A DNA stretch of 64,000 nucleotides from CAXXOK01 sp963666755 (GCA_963666755.2 CAXXGW010000009.1:1860001-1924000), one strand, 5' to 3'; positions 34,998 through 42,562 are shown, numbered from the stretch's first letter. Notes: generated by a model from the sequence alone, not told the origin. Translations and numbers: made by a program.

Positions 34998-35595
34998 GCT
35001 CGTTCTCCTTCAAAATCGCGCTGCCGTAGCGTTCATCCTGATCGTCCAGCAGGTGCAGCTGGTGGTTCATGCGCGCAGCGTGGCGGGCAAGGTCGCGCAG
35101 CCATTCGCAGGCGTTGTCCTGTGCCCAGGCGGTACAGGGGCGGATGCTGGCGATGCACTGGAAGCCGTTCTTGACGATGACCACAGGATCGTTGCCCACC
35201 GTGCGCACAAAGTAGGCGGCGGTCTTGGCACTGTCGGAAATGGGCTTGCGTTCCGCCTCCCGGATGCACAGCAGCCCCAGCGGCGAGTAGAGCGGGCGCA
35301 GGGTTTCGCCGTTGACGCTCACCAGCATGTCGGTCAGCTGCGCGGGCTGGTCGCGGTCGAGGTTATCTTCCAGCTGGTCGTGGAACGGAAGGGCGGGGCC
35401 GATATTGATTTGGTAATCCACCCGGTCGCCGAGCGGCACGTCCAGCACCGCGAGGATGGTCTCTTCATCCACGGGCGGCAGGCCGTCCAGTGGGTAGATT
35501 GCGCTTGATACGGCGATATGCTGGCGGCTTCCCTCTCCCAGCAGCGTGAGGGCGCGCGTTTCGCTGACAAGCCGCGCCACGGCCTTGATCTTCAT
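34978..35595 (-). CDS. Conserved hypothetical protein of the element
   Basis: The 205-residue protein begins MKIKAVARLVSETRALTLLG and contains IYPLDGLPPVDEETILAVLD, a pattern I associate with early regions of Clostridia phage- and ICE-like elements. It has no known enzymatic motif. AGGAG lies before ATG 35595. Overlaps with both neighbours show that it belongs to one translationally coupled operon with the MazG-like and small 35592 genes. Function unknown. Confidence 0.65.
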   Translation of the reverse strand: MKIKAVARLVSETRALTLLGEGSRQHIAVSSAIYPLDGLPPVDEETILAVLDVPLGDRVDYQINIGPALPFHDQLEDNLDRDQPAQLTDMLVSVNGETLRPLYSPLGLLCIREAERKPISDSAKTAAYFVRTVGNDPVVIVKNGFQCIASIRPCTAWAQDNACEWLRDLARHAARMNHQLHLLDDQDERYGSAILKENEHESTDD

Positions 35596-35792
35596 GAGCG
35601 AACAGCTCCTTTCGTATGCGCCTCCGCCGTCTGCGGCGGGGTCAGCATGAGTTGTGTGGTGACCGAAGGATCGACCCCGTAGCGGTCGCACAGGTAGCCC
35701 CACAGATTGTGCGAGCATTCGGCGCGGGTCAGGATCAGCAGGCCGGGCGTCCGGAGAGTGGCGGGGCGGAAGCCAGCACATTGCTTTTGCAT
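35592..35792 (-). CDS. Small hypothetical protein
   Basis: A 66-residue protein starting at ATG 35792 with GGGAGG upstream. It contains LLILTRAECSHNLWGYLCDR and a polar C-terminus; no family was recognised. Its stop overlaps the start of the 35595 gene by four bases and its start overlaps the tail of the Dam gene, so it is embedded in the operon. Its short length makes the call less certain. Confidence 0.5.
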   Translation of the reverse strand: MQKQCAGFRPATLRTPGLLILTRAECSHNLWGYLCDRYGVDPSVTTQLMLTPPQTAEAHTKGAVRS

Positions 35793-35796
35793 CTGT

Positions 35797-36666
35797 CTAC
35801 GCCTCCCTTGCATTGTGGATATCCATCAGTTGCAGCTGGGTGCCTACCTCGACACCCTCCGCCTTTAACAGCGACACGGTACGCGGATTGAGCCACAGGC
35901 TCTCCACACGCCGGATACCTCGCTCCGCAGTCGTGTGCTTGCGCAGTTGCACCCAGCCCGGCAGGTTCGACCGGTACAGCTCGCTGTCGTATCCGCTCAG
36001 GAGCGCCATGCCACGGTGTTCGTTGAGTACTGCCAGCAAGCGGGCATGGGCGCCATCATCCATCTCATGGCGGTACTGATCGCCGTTCAACGTGCGGGTC
36101 TGTTTCAGGTAGGGAGGATCGGCATAGATGAGCACCTGCGGGCCGTTGAAGTCGCGGATGAGCTCGATCGCGTCGCGCGATTCAATCTGCGTGTCCTTGA
36201 GCCGATCCGCCACCTGGATGACCGTATCCGGCAGACGGTTCCAGAGCTTCGGGTTAGCCGGGCCGCCGTTGTCCGTCTTACCAACCGAGTGCCGCCAGCC
36301 GGTCTTACAGCGCGTTCGTGCGCCGAAGGTCATCCAGCAGCGGACAGCCAGCCTGCGTGCGCATTCGACCTCGTCCATGCCGGGCGCCACATCGGCGAAG
36401 TCGCACTCCCGATACTCCTGTCTGGCCCAAGGGGTCAGCGCGATGGCCTGCGCCAGCGCTTCCGGCTGCTCGCGACAGGTGCGGAAGAACCGCACGATTG
36501 CACCGTCGATGTCGTTGATGGTTTCCAGCCTTGAGCGTGGTTTGTTGAAGAACACCGCGCCGCTGCCAAAGAACGGCTCCAGATAGCTGTCATGGGGCGG
36601 CATATGGCTGATGATCCAGTCAGCCAACCGCCACTTGGCTCCCGGATACTTCAGAATCGGCTCCAT
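35797..36666 (-). CDS. Dam-type DNA adenine methyltransferase
   Basis: The 289-residue protein is an alpha-class adenine methylase. The AdoMet-binding start LKYPGAKWRLADWI is followed by YLEPFFGSGAVFFNK and the catalytic ADPPY at about residues 182-186. The insert of about 100 residues between them contains a target-recognition region. Dam-type phage methylases protect element DNA from host restriction or regulate replication. AAGGAGG lies 6 bases before ATG 36666; an in-frame extension upstream lacks such a site. The recognition sequence (often GATC) is not deducible. It is orphan, without a cognate nuclease gene beside it. Confidence 0.92.
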   Translation of the reverse strand: MEPILKYPGAKWRLADWIISHMPPHDSYLEPFFGSGAVFFNKPRSRLETINDIDGAIVRFFRTCREQPEALAQAIALTPWARQEYRECDFADVAPGMDEVECARRLAVRCWMTFGARTRCKTGWRHSVGKTDNGGPANPKLWNRLPDTVIQVADRLKDTQIESRDAIELIRDFNGPQVLIYADPPYLKQTRTLNGDQYRHEMDDGAHARLLAVLNEHRGMALLSGYDSELYRSNLPGWVQLRKHTTAERGIRRVESLWLNPRTVSLLKAEGVEVGTQLQLMDIHNAREA

Positions 36667-36742
36667 AGGATGCCTCCTTGATAGGCTTCGGCCCTGCCCG
36701 GTGGCCATGCCGTCACGGACGATATCAATCACCATGGGCATG

Positions 36743-36961
36743 TCAGTGTCCCTCCACTTCCGCAAGCGCTTGCGGTTCTGAGTTCTTGCCATGCCCGCTT
36801 GCTTGGTGGAACCTGCCGGGGGTATGGCGCGGAAGGGGCGGGATGCGCATGCCGCAACAGTCATTTTCGGTGCAGGTCTTGAATGCCGCGCACTCGCATC
36901 CAAACAGACGCGGGTTCTGCGGCTTGTACAGGTCGCATCCCATACAAATAGGGGACGCCAT
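36743..36961 (-). CDS. Small Cys-rich protein
   Basis: A 72-residue frame from ATG 36961, two bases after the AbrB stop. The N-terminal half is rich in Cys (ICMGCDLYKPQNP, FGCECAAF, TCTENDCCGM), which could bind zinc or an Fe-S cluster; the C-terminal half is Pro/His-rich and probably unstructured. Small proteins of this kind with a MGCDLY-type start occur in phage-like elements next to AbrB regulators. Function unknown. Confidence 0.6.
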   Translation of the reverse strand: MASPICMGCDLYKPQNPRLFGCECAAFKTCTENDCCGMRIPPLPRHTPGRFHQASGHGKNSEPQALAEVEGH

Positions 36962-36962
36962 G

Positions 36963-37223
36963 TCAGGCACCCCCAATCGGGCCGCTTGCAAGCAGTTGCT
37001 CGCGGCACTTCCCGCATACGCGCTTTCCATGAAGCATGACCGTGTCCCGCGCCTCGCCGCAGAACACGCAACCGGCTTCATACCTGCGCAGGATGATGCT
37101 GTCGCCCTCGGCGAAAATCTCAATCGAATCCTTAACATCAATGCCCATGGTTTTACGCAATTCAATGGGCAGCACAAGTCGGCCAAGGGTATCCAGCTTG
37201 CGAACCATGCCGGTTGATTTCAT
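36963..37223 (-). CDS. AbrB/SpoVT-family regulator with zinc motif
   Basis: An 86-residue protein whose first about 50 residues are the AbrB swapped-hairpin DNA-binding domain (KSTGMVRKLDTLGRLVLPIE, LRKTMGI, DSIEIF). A C-terminal zinc ribbon follows (CVFCGEARD...VCGKCREQL). The family is very common in Firmicutes mobile elements and functions as transition-state-type regulators. AAAGGAG precedes ATG 37223. Target sites are unknown; a role in controlling the minus-strand operon is plausible. Confidence 0.93.
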   Translation of the reverse strand: MKSTGMVRKLDTLGRLVLPIELRKTMGIDVKDSIEIFAEGDSIILRRYEAGCVFCGEARDTVMLHGKRVCGKCREQLLASGPIGGA

Positions 37224-37283
37224 GTGTACGAACTCCTTTTCATGTGGTAGAATGAACCGAATCCTTTGATGAGCATCTGGGGT

Positions 37284-37508
37284 TCAACGCCTGGGTTCGC
37301 GCTGTAACGCGAGCCCTTTTTCTTTGACTTCCACCCGCACAATGCGGTATCCGCGCCTCGTTCCGCTCTTGCTGGCCTTGCCGGGCGCGCAGGCGGATCG
37401 CACTGCATTCACCGTGATGCCCAGCGCCTCCGCCAGCCCGGTGGGGCTATCCTCCACGCACAGGGGCAGCTCGTATTGGTCAGCGGTAACAGCCAGGTAC
37501 AGCTTCAT
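37284..37508 (-). CDS. Small HTH-like hypothetical protein
   Basis: A 74-residue protein. LAEALGITVNAVRSACAPGK suggests a small helix-turn-helix, and RGYRIVRVEVKEK a closing beta strand. Similar short proteins occur in many Clostridia ICE-like elements but have no assigned function. The start overlaps the previous gene by four bases (ATGA), so no separate strong ribosome binding site is needed. Confidence 0.6.
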   Translation of the reverse strand: MKLYLAVTADQYELPLCVEDSPTGLAEALGITVNAVRSACAPGKASKSGTRRGYRIVRVEVKEKGLALQREPRR

Positions 37509-37708
37509 ATCAGTTTTTCAACCATGCCCGGATCAGCCGTGTTCATCTCGTCCGCGATGGCCTGCGCCTGTTCCCGGTCATCCAGATAGGGCGTGGCGAA
37601 TTCACGGTTTCCACTGTGATCTGTCTTTTGAGTGTCCAACAGGCGGTACACGGCGTATTTGATCCGATCCCCGATGGGGTTTGAGGTGACCTTCCATTTG
37701 CCTTTCAT
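37505..37708 (-). CDS. Small hypothetical protein
   Basis: A 67-residue protein starting at ATG 37708, preceded by GGAGG. It has a hydrophilic, mixed alpha/beta composition (KWKVTSNPIGDRIKYAVYR, YLDDREQAQAIADEMN), like small accessory proteins of phages. It overlaps both neighbours by a four-base ATGA junction, consistent with a tightly coupled operon. Function unknown. Confidence 0.6.
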   Translation of the reverse strand: MKGKWKVTSNPIGDRIKYAVYRLLDTQKTDHSGNREFATPYLDDREQAQAIADEMNTADPGMVEKLI

Positions 37709-38253
37709 TCGCTCGCCTCCAAGTATTTCTGTTGAATATACCCGTCGCCGATGTATGCCCAGCCATCGAACCAGCACTGCACCTGCACGGTGTCGTCGTC
37801 TTCCAGCCAGCGCACCAGATCGCCGTCCGGCGTTTCGCGCACGCGCACACGACCGTTGGAACGCACCGTATAGGTTTGAGGGTTGCTGTCCGGAGGATTG
37901 CTGGTGAGGTACTCCACGCTGCACCACACATAGCCGGTTTCGCCTCCGGCCACTTTGGCCCATTGGCCGGATACTTCATAGACATCGACTTCCGTGCCGA
38001 CCGTGAAGCGCGCCTCCACGTCGCTGTCCCTGTCGGGCTTTGCCCGCCCGTTAAGCCAGCTCTTCACGCCCGTCACGTACATGGGGGTGGACTGCGCCTC
38101 ATCCGCCATGGCCAGATGAAACAGCGGCAGAGCGAACAGCAGCGCGCTCACCAGCGCGGCGACCGCCAGACACCGGCGATCGGAGAACAGGGGCAGCATG
38201 CGCTCGGTGAGGGAGCGGTGTGGATGCGGAGTTTTAACGTGAATATGGTTCAT
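37705..38253 (-). CDS. Membrane-anchored bacterial SH3-domain protein
   Basis: A 182-residue protein with one N-terminal transmembrane or signal segment (LAVAALVSALLFALPLFHLA, about residues 30-49), followed by two bacterial SH3-like modules (VKSWLNGRAKPDRDSDVEAR, then VRSNGRVRVRETPDGDLVRW and CWFDGWAYIGDGYI). SH3b domains bind cell-wall peptides. A role in wall interaction by this element is inferred. Its start overlaps the upstream gene by four bases. Confidence 0.75.
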   Translation of the reverse strand: MNHIHVKTPHPHRSLTERMLPLFSDRRCLAVAALVSALLFALPLFHLAMADEAQSTPMYVTGVKSWLNGRAKPDRDSDVEARFTVGTEVDVYEVSGQWAKVAGGETGYVWCSVEYLTSNPPDSNPQTYTVRSNGRVRVRETPDGDLVRWLEDDDTVQVQCWFDGWAYIGDGYIQQKYLEASE

Positions 38254-38696
38254 GTGCGTGCCACCTCCTTTGGCTTGGCAACCTCAATCCAGCGTGTTTT
38301 AATGGGATAGTCTGGCAGGCGTACATTGTGGATGCGGATGGAAAACGCGGCGCGGCCTTCATAACGGCCTTCACAGGTAGCAGCGACCTGCACCGTAGCC
38401 TCTGCAACCAACCGAGCCATACCGTTTTTCGTCCGGATACAGGTGTGATACTGATCGGGTACCGGGTCGCCCAGATGATAGGCCGGAATGGCCTCGATGG
38501 TCATCCCGCCCAACGAGCAGGTCGCAAGCGCCAGCTTCAGCATGGTCATGCGCAGCGCAACGATGGGTCGAATCAGAAACGAACGGATTCTTGAACGTGT
38601 GCGTATCCTGCGGAATTGCTGCAATGACATGTTCATGAGGCGTACATCCCGATCAGGAGCCGACTTTTCCGCTACAGGTTTTGAAGCATTTTGCAT
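38250..38696 (-). CDS. Conserved hypothetical protein with IEAIPxYxLG motif
   Basis: A 148-residue protein starting at ATG 38696 behind AAGGAGGG. A central segment (MLKLALATCSLGGMTIEAIP followed by AYHLGDP) recurs in the shorter protein at 41414-41605 (MLKLGLKTRKLEGLRIEAIP, SYQLGNL), so the two are paralogues. The C-terminal part (VAATCEGRYEGRAAFSIRIH) is beta-rich. No known domain was recognised. It overlaps the SH3 gene by four bases. Confidence 0.6.
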   Translation of the reverse strand: MQNASKPVAEKSAPDRDVRLMNMSLQQFRRIRTRSRIRSFLIRPIVALRMTMLKLALATCSLGGMTIEAIPAYHLGDPVPDQYHTCIRTKNGMARLVAEATVQVAATCEGRYEGRAAFSIRIHNVRLPDYPIKTRWIEVAKPKEVART

Positions 38697-38805
38697 GGTG
38701 CCCTCCTTGTGTTTGACAGCTTCCCGCGACCCCCAACAGGGCGTTTCGACCGATGGCAAGTCGGTACTCATCAGGCGGGAGAGTACCTCGTTCATGGCGG
38801 CACAC

Positions 38806-39096
38806 TCAGTTCAAGGATGGTCGGCTTATCGCACCATGGGCATCTATGTACATTGGTGAGCGATACCTCCGCCCCAGCAGATCGTCCAGCGCATCCATGA
38901 TGGGCTCCGGCTTAGTGGTGGGGTATACCTCGCCAACCGTCACCCCACGGTACAGGGCAAAGAACGTGCGGCGATACACGCCGCGACGATCCGGCGCGAA
39001 GCTGGCGGTCACACACCAGCCGGGCAGCTCGTCGCTGTACCAGTGGAGGCTGCCGGGAGTGCGCTTCCAGCGGCCATGGCGGTCACAGAGGATCAT
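38806..39096 (-). CDS. Hypothetical protein
   Basis: A 96-residue protein starting at ATG 39096, with GGAGGTG six bases upstream. It is Arg- and aromatic-rich (RHGRWKRTPGSLHWYSDELP, YRRTFFALYRGVTVGEVYP). No family was recognised. It belongs to the minus-strand operon of the element and is followed by a 109-base spacer. Confidence 0.5.
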   Translation of the reverse strand: MILCDRHGRWKRTPGSLHWYSDELPGWCVTASFAPDRRGVYRRTFFALYRGVTVGEVYPTTKPEPIMDALDDLLGRRYRSPMYIDAHGAISRPSLN

Positions 39097-39137
39097 GGGT
39101 AACACCTCCGAAGCGATAACAGCCGTCAATCGTGCCT

Positions 39138-39434
39138 TTAGTCAGCTCCATGAACGGTCTGACGGTCCCTTCTCACACGGCCTTGGTGGTTTCGCGCTTT
39201 CTCCAGTTCCGTGATGGTGCACGCGCCAGACGTGATCGCCTCCGCCATGGCGCACAGGATGCGGGCCTTCTCGTTCGGGCCAAGGTTCATGGCGTTGTCC
39301 GGCTCACAGGCCAGTTTGCTCTGGTCGAGCAGCAGCTGCATCTCCTGCAGCAGGATATCTGCGGCACGTTTGGAGGTGGGTAAAGCGGGTGTTTCGGGTT
39401 GGGTGAGCTGGGTGGTGAGGATGTTGTTTTCCAT
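39138..39434 (-). CDS. Hypothetical protein
   Basis: A 98-residue helical protein starting at ATG 39434, with AAGGAGG about 10 bases upstream. It contains SKRAADILLQEMQLLLDQSK and LGPNEKARILCAMAEAITSG, both amphipathic helices. The composition suggests an oligomerising or protein-binding role. No function is known. Confidence 0.5.
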   Translation of the reverse strand: MENNILTTQLTQPETPALPTSKRAADILLQEMQLLLDQSKLACEPDNAMNLGPNEKARILCAMAEAITSGACTITELEKARNHQGRVRRDRQTVHGAD

Positions 39435-39474
39435 GGTGAGAGGCCTCCTTGTAGGTATATTTTTATATCAACAC

Positions 39475-39810
39475 TTACTTGGCTATCTTTCCCTCCACAG
39501 GCTTGGGCTTGCGCCTTGGAATGTGCCCATCAGGGGTAAGGGCGCTCTCGCCATGCCACGGTAAGGGTTTCCGCTTTGGCAGCACTGCGGGTTCCAGACG
39601 CACAATCTGTTGCTTTTTCGTACGCTCGTCAATGAACCGGTCGAGCTCTTTCTTCTGGATCATCCAACTGGCGCGGCTGTGGCCGGTGCCCAAGTTGGTC
39701 GCGGCAATCATGCCCCGATCGATATAGATGCGCATGGTCGTAGCGCCAACGCCTAAATACTCGGCAGCTTCGGGAATGTTCATTAAGCCGGATGCGGTCA
39801 ACGGTCTCAC
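39475..39810 (-). CDS. Excisionase/MerR-like HTH protein
   Basis: The 111-residue protein has an excisionase-type winged helix (MNIPEAAEYLGVGATTMRIY, IDRGMIAATNLG, KKELDRFID), followed by a Pro/Lys-rich tail. GTG 39810 overlaps the stop of the upstream XRE gene (GTGA), supporting this start over ATG 39783. Such proteins act as recombination directionality factors or as transcription factors; with a tyrosine integrase in the same element, either is possible. Confidence 0.8.
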   Translation of the reverse strand: MRPLTASGLMNIPEAAEYLGVGATTMRIYIDRGMIAATNLGTGHSRASWMIQKKELDRFIDERTKKQQIVRLEPAVLPKRKPLPWHGESALTPDGHIPRRKPKPVEGKIAK

Positions 39811-40268
39811 CTACCTTCAATCGTGGCGTTTTCGGTACTTTCCAGCCGCTGCAGGGTATCACTCAGCGCAGCGATCGCGTCCTTGATTTCCTTGGTGTAA
39901 GCGGTTTTCAGGGGAGCATCATCAATGGTGCCATCCAGCGCGTCGCGCTCCACACGGTCGTGCAGGCGCATCACGTCCTCCATCTCGTAGCGGCTGCGGG
40001 CGATGGACACCGGCAGCGATTGATCCACCGCACCAAAGTACCGCTTGCGGTAGCTTTCGTAGTTGCTCAACATCCAGCGGTGCCAGAGCATCACATCGCC
40101 AACCGCGGTGGCGAAGCGATCCACATCGTCCGGCTCCGGTTGCACCTCGCCGTTTTCCCACCGGGCGATGGTGCTTTCGGATACGCCCAGCATGGCCGCC
40201 AGCTTCCAGCGTGGGATTTTCTTTCGGGTTCTGGCATTTTCAAGGTCGATATTGGTGCATTCCGGCAA
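39807..40268 (-). CDS. XRE-family regulator
   Basis: A 153-residue protein with an HTH at about residues 5-60 (KIPRWKLAAMLGVSESTIAR, WENGEVQPEPDDVDRFATAV) and a helical C-terminal domain ending in a coiled coil (AAYTKEIKDAIAALSDTLQR-like). The start is TTG 40268, nine bases after GGGAGG. It is divergently arranged with the small plus-strand gene at 40321 and may regulate that intergenic region. Confidence 0.8.
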   Translation of the reverse strand: MPECTNIDLENARTRKKIPRWKLAAMLGVSESTIARWENGEVQPEPDDVDRFATAVGDVMLWHRWMLSNYESYRKRYFGAVDQSLPVSIARSRYEMEDVMRLHDRVERDALDGTIDDAPLKTAYTKEIKDAIAALSDTLQRLESTENATIEGR

Positions 40269-40320
40269 GTTGCGTCGCCTCCCGTTGTGTTATGCTGATA
40301 CCGTGAAAGGGGCATTGTAT

Positions 40321-40548
40321 ATGGATTCCATCGTAGTGCGGGTATCGGAGCTGAAAAGGCTGGTGGGCGTTCTGGTGCGGGATAAAATGGACTATGTGCA
40401 AGTCACGTTGCTGGAGGGGGATGTCATTGAGGGGATGCTGCCCGCTGCTGCGTTCTCTGCATTGCGGGCGAGGAAGCCTTTTGAGGTGGTCAAGTACGAT
40501 GAACTGGATGGCGTACCGGAAACCGAGGCGAGATTCGACCTGATGTAA
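40321..40548 (+). CDS. Small hypothetical protein
   Basis: A 75-residue acidic protein starting at ATG 40321 after AAAGGGG. It is on the opposite strand from the main operon and only 52 bases from the divergent XRE gene. The sequence (VSELKRLVGVLVRDKMDYVQ, GDVIEGMLPAAAFSALRARK) suggests an alpha/beta fold. No family recognised. Confidence 0.6.
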   Translation: MDSIVVRVSELKRLVGVLVRDKMDYVQVTLLEGDVIEGMLPAAAFSALRARKPFEVVKYDELDGVPETEARFDLM

Positions 40549-40566
40549 GTCAGTCAGCATCGTGCT

Positions 40567-40761
40567 TTATGATGCAGCACTCTCGTTCACAAGTGCATCG
40601 ACGCTGCAATTCAAGGCACGCGCGATAGCACGAAGGCTATCAAACGACGGCTTACAGGCTTCGGTCTCGATACGGGCTAACGTTACGCGATTGATGCCGC
40701 ATTTGTCCGCAAGCTCTTGTTGGGTCAGGTGGGCGGCCTTGCGCATAGGTCTCAGGTTCAT
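40567..40761 (-). CDS. Small XRE-family HTH protein
   Basis: A 64-residue Cro/C1-type helix-turn-helix protein (LTQQELADKCGINRVTLARI, ETEACKPSFDSLRAIARALN) without an additional domain. It is typical of small phage regulators. It lies 19 bases from the convergent 40321 gene and divergently to the 40848 gene. Binding sites are unknown. Confidence 0.85.
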   Translation of the reverse strand: MNLRPMRKAAHLTQQELADKCGINRVTLARIETEACKPSFDSLRAIARALNCSVDALVNESAAS

Positions 40762-40847
40762 AGGTGTACCTCCGTTGAAATAATGCTAATGGTGTGTTAC
40801 AATTTACAGAATGTGAGGTAACTAACATCGGATGGGAGTGGTTGTCT

Positions 40848-41177
40848 ATGGATACGATATCCAAGGATGCCGAGAAGGTGATCGCTTCGCTTTACAAGAA
40901 GTATCTGGAACGTCGGGAAGCCGGTATGGGAAAAGCAGACGCAAAGGAGTTCGGGTCATCTCAAAGCACATTGAAGCTTCTGGCGTTGTCCATGCCTCTG
41001 GATGATCTGGATGAAACCTTACGTGAACTAGGCCGGGCCAAGTGGGTGCAGAACTTATATGCAGACAATACAGTCATAAGAACAGTTCTCTCGGATGCAG
41101 TGATCGTCCATATGGAGAACCGCTTTAAACACGGGTTGCGTGATGTGCTGGAGTTCTTGTCCAAGTTCATTCCGTAA
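40848..41177 (+). CDS. Hypothetical protein of early phage regions
   Basis: A 109-residue, mainly helical protein with a MDTISKDAEKVIASLYKKYL start, a DLDETLRELGRAKWVQN middle and an ADNTVIRTVLSDAVIVHMEN / FLSKFIP end. Related proteins with the same end are frequent in Firmicutes prophages, but their function is unknown. A GGGAGTGG precedes ATG 40848. It is convergent with and overlaps the 41167 gene by 11 bases. Confidence 0.65.
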   Translation: MDTISKDAEKVIASLYKKYLERREAGMGKADAKEFGSSQSTLKLLALSMPLDDLDETLRELGRAKWVQNLYADNTVIRTVLSDAVIVHMENRFKHGLRDVLEFLSKFIP

Positions 41178-41367
41178 CGCGCCAGTCATCCGCCAGCAGA
41201 TCATCCAGCGTCGGCTGCCAGCGTGGGGCCTCTTCGCGGGCATGGATGCTGCAGGTGAGGGTATCGCGCGTATGTGTTGGTTTTATCTCCCAACCGGGCG
41301 GATTGTTTTCGCGGTACATGGTTGTGCCCTTTGCATAGGCAAGAGTAGCGGCTTGTTGGATGTTCAT
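41167..41367 (-). CDS. Tad2/DUF2829-like small protein
   Basis: The 66-residue protein starts at ATG 41367 behind AAAGGAA. It has the layout of DUF2829-like proteins: an N-terminal helix (MNIQQAATLAYAKGTTMYRE), a middle beta region, and the W-x-P-x3-DLLADDWRV ending typical of that fold. Some DUF2829 members (Tad2) counter the Thoeris defence system by binding its signal molecule. Anti-defence activity here is only an inference; the protein could be a generic phage early protein with the same fold. Confidence 0.6.
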   Translation of the reverse strand: MNIQQAATLAYAKGTTMYRENNPPGWEIKPTHTRDTLTCSIHAREEAPRWQPTLDDLLADDWRVTE

Positions 41368-41413
41368 GACGTTCCTTTCCCTGTTTCTCAGCAAGTCATG
41401 TGATACTGGTTTT

Positions 41414-41605
41414 CTAGAGGTTCCCCAGCTGATAACTTGGAATAGCTTCAATGCGTAAGCCTTCAAGTTTGCGGGTTTTCAGCCCCAGCTTCAGCATAGC
41501 TGATCGAAAGGCAAGAAATGGCCCTTTCAAGAACCTGCGAATACTCGCGCGAATACAGGCGGCACGAAACTCGGGAACACTCATGCCTAACTTGGGATAA
41601 GTCAT
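41414..41605 (-). CDS. Small paralogue with IEAIPxYxLG motif
   Basis: A 63-residue protein starting at ATG 41605 after AAGGAG. Its sequence (FLKGPFLAFRSAMLKLGLKT, RKLEGLRIEAIPSYQLG) parallels the centre of the 38250-38696 protein. It is the first minus-strand gene beyond the repressor operators, the position of an early or Cro-like gene, although it shows no HTH. Function unknown. Confidence 0.6.
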   Translation of the reverse strand: MTYPKLGMSVPEFRAACIRASIRRFLKGPFLAFRSAMLKLGLKTRKLEGLRIEAIPSYQLGNL

Positions 41606-41656
41606 CAGCGATAGCTCCTTCCACATCGGTTGTGTCAGATGCGTTTCGCCGATGAT

Positions 41657-41750
41657 ACGCATGCGTTACATACGCATAATAGCACGCATGCGTTACATTG
41701 CCAACTCAAATAGAACGCATGCGTATATTTTATTCTTGTGTCGCATGTGT
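41657..41750. promoter_or_regulatory. Four-operator array of the repressor switch
   Basis: The perfect 10-bp palindrome ACGCATGCGT occurs at 41657-41666, 41684-41693 and 41715-41724, and a degenerate TCGCATGTGT at 41741-41750. Centres are 27, 31 and 26 bases apart. The array fills the divergent region between the early minus-strand gene and the plus-strand repressor gene. It is the likely binding site of the XRE repressor encoded at 41778. Confidence 0.85.
41676..41704 (-). promoter_or_regulatory. Early-operon promoter overlapping operator 2
   Basis: On the minus strand TTGGCA (41699-41704) and TATTAT (41676-41681) are separated by 17 bases, and the second operator (41684-41693) sits in the spacer. 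Repressor binding would block RNA polymerase. A plus-strand TACAAT at 41751-41756 next to operator 4 is a plausible but weaker promoter for the repressor gene. Confidence 0.7.
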
Positions 41751-41777
41751 TACAATGAGTTAACAGGAGGCGACGTT

Positions 41778-42128
41778 ATGGATCGAGAAAAAGTAGGCGA
41801 ACAAATACGAAAACTTCGTATCGCACAAGGGCTTACGCAAGAAAAACTAGCAGAAAAAATCGGCGTCGCACGTGGTTCAGTTGCAAGATATGAATCAGGC
41901 ACATATTATCCTTCACAGGAAGTAATTGTTAAACTATCAGTTGCTTTAGGTGTTACAACTGATTCGCTTCTTGGAAAGGCTGAGAGTGGCATCAACATAC
42001 CATCCGATGACGATATCAAATTCGCCCTATTCGGCGTTGACCCGGCGAATATCACCGACGCGCAGTTTGAGGAAGTCAAGCGCTTTGCACAGTTTATCAG
42101 AGAGCAGCAGAAACAGGCTGGCAAGTAA
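41778..42128 (+). CDS. XRE-family C1-like repressor
   Basis: A 116-residue repressor with an HTH at about residues 8-62 (LRIAQGLTQEKLAEKIGVAR, GSVARYESGTYYPSQEVIVK) and a short C-terminal domain (DPANITDAQFEEVKRFAQFI) typical of repressors paired with ImmA/IrrE. There is no LexA-like autocleavage domain. AGGAGG at 41765-41770 lies before ATG 41778. It probably binds the four upstream operators and is removed by the adjacent metallopeptidase upon induction, keeping the element quiet. Confidence 0.93.
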   Translation: MDREKVGEQIRKLRIAQGLTQEKLAEKIGVARGSVARYESGTYYPSQEVIVKLSVALGVTTDSLLGKAESGINIPSDDDIKFALFGVDPANITDAQFEEVKRFAQFIREQQKQAGK

Positions 42129-42158
42129 GGTTCGAAAGTATCATCGGAGCTTTGATTG

Positions 42159-42560
42159 ATGTCGACAGAAGAATTGATGACGATCGCGGAAACCCACGGC
42201 CATCGGGTCTACTACATGAATCTTCGGGGTATCGAGGCGATAACGCTTGAATCTAGCGGAACGCACATCGCATTATCAAAAGCGTTGCAAGGGGTCGAAG
42301 AAAAAGAGATCGCAGCCCACGAGCTGGGGCATTGTGAGTACGGCGGCACGTATAATCGGTCTTCTCCATTTGAAGTAAGCGCGAAAGCTGAACGCCGGGC
42401 AGATAAATGGGCGTACCACAAGCTGGTGCCACCTGGGGAATTGCGGGCAGCTTTCAAGGCAGGCATTGTAGAGGCGTGGGAGCTGGCGGAGCGGTTTGAG
42501 GTTTCGGATGAGTTTATGGCGAAAGTGCTTGAATATTACAGGGGTGTGGGGGTAGTTTAA
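42159..42560 (+). CDS. ImmA/IrrE-family metallo-endopeptidase
   Basis: The 134-residue protein contains the zinc motif AAHELGHCEYG at about residues 52-62 and a following Glu in KAERRADKWAY, as in ImmA and IrrE peptidases. These enzymes cleave XRE-type repressors in mobile elements. GGAG precedes ATG 42159, and it is 30 bases after the repressor gene, the usual pairing of ImmR/ImmA. This suggests induction by repressor proteolysis instead of RecA-dependent autocleavage. Confidence 0.93.
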   Translation: MSTEELMTIAETHGHRVYYMNLRGIEAITLESSGTHIALSKALQGVEEKEIAAHELGHCEYGGTYNRSSPFEVSAKAERRADKWAYHKLVPPGELRAAFKAGIVEAWELAERFEVSDEFMAKVLEYYRGVGVV

Positions 42561-42562
42561 TA

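Noticed and set aside
35797..37071. Longer Dam protein beginning near 37071
   Set aside because: The extension crosses the small Cys-rich gene and AbrB gene and lacks a ribosome binding site; AAGGAGG supports ATG 36666.
41657..41750. CRISPR-like short repeat array
   Set aside because: The repeats are 10-bp palindromes with promoter elements between them and no spacers of CRISPR length; operator sites explain them better.
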